A stretch of DNA of 64,000 nt from Galaxea fascicularis. Its lineage: Eukaryota; Cnidaria; Anthozoa; Scleractinia; Euphylliidae. The notes beneath the pieces are model-generated. The model made no database searches, was not told the origin of the DNA, and saw only the letters and a list, made by a program, of their open reading frames with translations. Below, piece by piece: positions 59,905 to 64,000 of this stretch (positions are counted from its first letter, which is position 1; every line of letters starts with the position of its first letter). The translations under genes were made by a program, and so were the position numbers. The DNA lies in the NCBI GenBank assembly GCA_948470475.1, contig OX419346.1, positions 2,249,731 through 2,313,730 of the forward strand, written 5' to 3'.

Positions 59905-61750
59905 ATACAGTCGTGTTTTCGGGTGGCAAAGCACCAAGAAGCTTCAGTGGTTTTACTGCAGAAAAGGGCGCCAACTGCTCGTGTTCTGCCATAGACGAAG
60001 AACAGGAAAGGGACTGTTAACGGTTCCACCTATTCAGTTAACAGATGAAAGTATTCAAAGTAAATCATTATTGATCATAGGGAGATCTTTCCACTGTTGA
60101 TGACAATGGACGATGTCGATTAAAGAGAGTTCCCTACACTACTATTTTGTAAACTAAAAGAGTAGCTTGTAAATTTAAAGGCTACATCACAGTTTTAAAC
60201 TCCTCTTCAACGCTGTGGGAGTTTAATTTACGTTAAATACGTCTAGACGATTTAGTTCAGAACGGCCACTAGTGACATATATGAATTGTCCTTTTATTCA
60301 ATCAAGCTGCAGCTTCTAACTGAACTGATTAACGTTAAGCAAATAGTATTTAGGACTTTGTTGGTTTAGCGGCGAGCTTTTTTACTCGGGTATTTTTAAC
60401 AAAAGCTATGTCAAACATGCATGGTCATTTAGATATACATTGTTTTCCTAACTAGTTGTCAGTAAGGTAAACACAAGCGGCTTAAAACTTTACATAAACT
60501 ATCGACCCTTGGAAAGGTCGAGCTATTTTCAGCTATTGACGCCGGCCCCAACCATAAACTGACACAACCTCTGGGTAAACAAACAGACAAAGGAATCCAA
60601 TCTTCAGTTGATACGTTAATGATTTGAGTGAAAGCACAGGTTCTCTGTTTCGTCTTCAGTTCTGAAGTATTCCCGCTTTCCCACAAATTACCAGTTAAGA
60701 ACATGGCGCACACGGACGCGGCGTATATGATTGGTGGATAGTGTTCCCTATTTCAAAGTGCCTACCCTAGGTTGGGAAGCTGCAGGCTTGTAATTCTTTA
60801 GATATCTCAGTAAAAAGTGATGATTAGGACATTTGACATATGCAAGCTAACGTTAAATGCGTTCATCCACCACCGCTGTTCTAAAATTACTGTCAAATCA
60901 CCTTGAAACTGTTTGCCTAGAGTGCATAAAAATCACCAAATCTTGCCATAATGCTGTTTTTCCAAACGCCAAGACAGAGTTACATTGTCGAACCTGTATT
61001 AAAGTAATTGCTGTGAGCTGCATTGCGCATCCAGTACTGCGCATAATTTCTTGCGTCAGCAGCGCACGCACGAGCGCGTGTATGTTCAAAACATTGCAGT
61101 TTTCTGAAGGAGTCATCCCCAAGAAATAGGTAAATGGCAATTTTTACCCAAACGAGTATGGGGACCTGTGCTTTCTCATATTGAAAGAAAATGCAATTCT
61201 CCATGACATATCCAGATTCAATGAAGAATTTTTTATTGTCCAGTTTTTCACTATTCACAGATCTCCTTTACGACGAGGCTATTGAAACTAATTACTTCAG
61301 TGGTAAAGCACAGACGCAAAAAACACTACTAATCTTTCATTAATTCTTTTTTCTTCACCTTTGAGAGGTTAAATTTCGACCATGATGTGCTTTTGACAAA
61401 ATATACTTGTATCCCAATTTTGTAACTTATAGAGTCTCAGACCACTTTCGGCTATCAACTTAAACTGTGCTAATGTACCAAAGTAGGTATGAACTAAAGC
61501 CTCAAAGCATGAAAACGGGCATAATGACCGGCCTCTTTTTATTGCATTTCTTTGATGTTTTTGACGTTGGCAACTGCCAAGCAAAGTTTCAAATAAAATC
61601 TACTGTGGCTTCTATTTCTCGGGAATGACCCTAAGCGGACACTCGAGAGAAATGGCCAAGTGACCACTTCGCAGGTTGCTCAGAATACACGTAAACAAGG
61701 AGGACTCCATTTTATATCACATTCAACACTAAGGAGGACCTGACAAGGTA

Positions 61751-61862
61751 CAAACGTAAATTTCCGCTCTCAGTAAGGGCGATTTAGACGGTACGATTTT
61801 TGCTTATAAGCAAAAATCGTACCGTCTAAATCGCCCTTACTGAGAGCGGAAATTTACGTTTG
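61751..61862. repeat. Perfect 112-bp palindrome
   Basis: The sequence reads identically on both strands over two 56-bp arms with no spacer, centred on GCTTATAAGC between 61,806 and 61,807. The outer 23 bp of each arm (CAAACGTAAATTTCCGCTCT and onward) lie outside the terminal repeat of the MITE described separately; the inner part is that terminal repeat in both orientations. Perfection over this length implies recent origin or active homogenisation. Confidence 0.92.
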
Positions 61863-62124
61863 CTACGACTGTCGCATGCAACTTTTGTACCGCGCGATGC
61901 TCGCGCCATGCAAAAGCTCGTTTACGACACTTGTCATTCAATGTTACCTATACCTACGACTGTCGTTTGGTTTTAAAACATGATTCAAAATCTTACGACA
62001 AATTTTAGGCCGCGTGCCTCTGTGGTAGAGAAGTCGAGGAAGCATTCACATGGCACAACTGAGTTCTACGTTGTGTCGCATACGTCAAGACGCACGACAA
62101 ATCGTACCGTCTAAATCGCCCTTA
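61774..62124. mobile_element. MITE-like element with 26-bp terminal inverted repeats
   Basis: TAAGGGCGATTTAGACGG (part of 61,774-61,799) and CCGTCTAAATCGCCCTTA (part of 62,099-62,124) are ends of a 26-bp perfect inverted repeat. If the outermost TA is a target duplication, the element is 347 bp with 24-bp ends beginning AGGGCG; a TA duplication would fit Tc1/mariner-type MITEs. The interior is rich in TACGAC/GTCGTA-type words (CTACGACTGTCGCATG, CTACGACTGTCG, TTACGACA, GCACGAC) and has no open frame. A third, inverted copy of the end is embedded at about 61,808-61,839 and forms the palindrome. Confidence 0.7.
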
Positions 62125-62335
62125 ATATATTATCTGACAGGCTATTTGGCATGACATTTGGGTTATTATCGATTACTAAGTGACCGTTGAATGCAGGCCA
62201 TGACAATAGAAACAGGTCTTTGGGATCTTGTAAACGGCAAAACTGCAGGAATTTAGGAATGTACCTGCGCGCACGCTCGCAATCTACACACCCCATACCC
62301 AGGATGCTCGCATCAGCTGAATGAATCAAAATCAC

Positions 62336-62525
62336 AATACAACATTTTGCTAATGATAAGTTCTGAGTGAATTGTGGGTAGATCCAGTCCTTTGTGGGGG
62401 CAAACGGCCATTAAAAGACGTAATTTGAAATTCTAATTTTGACCGTTTGCCCCCTCTTTGCTCCCACAAAGGACTGAATCTACTCACAATTCACTCAGAA
62501 CTTATCATTAGCAAAATGGTGTATT
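62336..62525. mobile_element. Inverted-repeat (foldback) element, 190 bp
   Basis: The left arm 62,336-62,408 and right arm 62,441-62,525 pair almost throughout: TTTTGCTAATGATAAGTTC against GAACTTATCATTAGCAAAA, and CAGTCCTTTGTGGG against CCCACAAAGGACTG. The right arm has about 11 extra bases (AGCAAAGAGGG region), and there are a few mismatches. The central spacer is about 32 bp. No coding potential. It is probably a foldback MITE; no clear target duplication was found. Confidence 0.75.
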
Positions 62526-63166
62526 TAAGAGTCGCGCGCAGCACACCGAAAGTTAAATACTGCGTAAAATCGCGCGAAACGGAAATAAAATCTGTGGAAA
62601 ACATTTGTTTTTAGCTCGGAATTTTGCACGATGACCTATCCTGATTTTTTGCATGCGCGCACCATTCACGATGGCACTTCAAATATAAAAGTTTCGGGGA
62701 AAATTATCTAATACAATTTTCTATAAGCCTTCAAACGCCTTTATTTTTAATATATTAAATTCGACTGGATAACTTTTTGTTATACTGCCTCAAAAGTTAA
62801 AGAGTTTAGGGAGCTTTCCAACTAAGAAATAAAAACGGTAGGTCACCGAATTAGTTTTTCAGATAATTCACAATAAGTGAAATTTAGAGGACCTTTCAAT
62901 TTTGTGGATCTGGTGCGCTGCCATGGTAACTGATATGACGTCACAAGTACCCTTAAAGTATAGCCAAACAGTAGATCTAGAGTTGCGAGAAGACATATAG
63001 TTTGCCCACACCATTAAATGTCCTTCTTTGCAATCTTTCATCGTTTCACAAACACGTCAGCAACGAAAAACCCTCGAGCCTAAAAGGTTCAACTTCAATA
63101 CTTAACAGAGAGTGGCGAGGGGACGGTTGGCGTGCGCCGATTTCCAGGTCACATGCAAGCGGCGTT

Positions 63167-63194
63167 GACACGAGACGGTGGACACGAGACGGTT
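63167..63194 (+). repeat. Two tandem copies of a 14-bp unit
   Basis: GACACGAGACGGTG is followed directly by GACACGAGACGGTT. A minimal tandem duplication in noncoding sequence. Confidence 0.85.
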
Positions 63195-63928
63195 GACTCC
63201 AAGCCACACATGCCATTTTCAAACGCGTTAAGACTGAACATCTAGCGACATGTTGTCACTGCAATTAAGATGTACCTTACCATGAAAATGTTTGTAAATC
63301 GTTTGAACTTTTGATGAAATTTGGCAATATATATTCTCAAGTTTGAGTACTTTAATTTGAAAACTTGGGTACCCTAAAGGAGCGAATGTCTGAAAAAACA
63401 TCAATTTCTAAGTACTAAAATTTAAACCTTTTCTTGTTGAATATCAATTATTATTAATGGAACGAAACGTCGTGTTTGTCTTCGTTTGTTGACCTAAAAT
63501 CACAAATTACTTTACTGACATTCCGATCCGTGAGGTAAACAGAACAAACTCAAAGCAATTTATTTGTTTCGTGTTTCAGTTAGTGTTTTAAAACATGCAT
63601 GTATACCAGAGTTGTTGTTTTTGTTCTAAGCGTGTTTTTTTAGCTGTCTTATTAACTATCTTGATAAAGCTCTTTAATCCTCTGATATGTTCTTCAAATC
63701 ATCTTACCATGTCTTCGTATAATATTTCCATTAAAAGGGGATATTTCACAGTACATTATATACCCTCTTTACGCCAGGGTTAGGATTAAGAAAAGTTTTA
63801 AATTCACAAATAGGTATTAGACCTCCTGTAGATTGAGAAGGGGCAATAAAACACATTCGTAGCTAATTACGGTTTTTAAAATGTATCCAAGACACTCTGA
63901 AAAAGATTGCCCCCATAAACTTCATTTC

Positions 63929-63990
63929 TGTTGCCGATATTTCCACTGCGATAGTTGAGTAGCTTTAAACACCTGGAAATATCGGTGACA
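63929..63990. repeat. Short inverted pair near the right edge
   Basis: CCGATATTTCCA (63,934-63,945) is perfectly inverted at 63,974-63,985; extending to 17 bp adds two mismatches. The spacer is 28 bp. It may be the start of another small foldback element cut by the window edge, or chance. Confidence 0.5.
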
Positions 63991-64000
63991 TAACCCTACG

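Larger units (their letters stand above)
59905..64000. other. Spacer downstream of receptor copy 4
   Basis: No gene could be supported in these 4.1 kb. It contains a palindrome and MITE-like element (61,751-62,124), another inverted-repeat element (62,336-62,525), a 14-bp tandem pair (63,167-63,194), a 9-bp hairpin TTAAACTCC/GGAGTTTAA near 60,194-60,226, and an inverted pair near the right edge. Open frames are short and without recognisable domains. Confidence 0.55.

Overview
The window looks like nuclear DNA of an animal, most likely an anthozoan cnidarian and probably a stony coral. The support is four uninterrupted single-exon class A (rhodopsin-like) receptor genes, AT-rich spacers, and remnants of short dispersed repeats whose motifs I associate with scleractinian genomes. 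The species assignment is an inference from pattern memory; no search was run.

Layout. Positions 1 to about 38,606 are one head-to-tail satellite array of a 177-bp monomer (about 218 monomers, all in one orientation, no transposon insertion seen). It runs off the left edge. The array is layered. A subtype marked ATTATGAGTTTGG occurs at 0.2-5.6 kb and again near 35.3-35.6 kb but was not seen between. The middle is built of higher-order repeats (HORs): a near-identical 1,772-bp ten-monomer tandem at 15.3-18.8 kb, 6- to 14-monomer cassettes from 21.3 to 34.3 kb spaced at exact multiples of 177 bp, and a 2.3-2.7 kb block started three times. Short and diverged monomers occur at 35.1-38.6 kb, and the array ends into unique sequence. 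Monomer size, layering, HORs and edge decay make this a good candidate for centromeric or pericentromeric satellite DNA.

Positions 38.6-64 kb are unique, gene-poor sequence with four related receptor genes: two on the minus strand (42.1-43.2 and 45.2-46.6 kb), then two on the plus strand (51.8-53.1 and 58.5-59.9 kb). They are seven-transmembrane receptors that presumably signal through heterotrimeric G proteins at the plasma membrane. Their ligands cannot be read from sequence. All four share an unusual transmembrane helix 6 in which the usual toggle tryptophan is methionine or threonine, followed by FPNQ or YPNQ and a W-rich stretch. Two end in the same six residues, LRETDC. The set looks like a local tandem expansion that includes an inversion.

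The spacers hold small non-autonomous elements: a tRNA-derived SINE-like copy with a rearranged head, several foldback or MITE-like elements, a 112-bp perfect palindrome at a MITE end, and two long near-perfect hairpins. I found no convincing tRNA, rRNA, CRISPR, viral or bacterial features.
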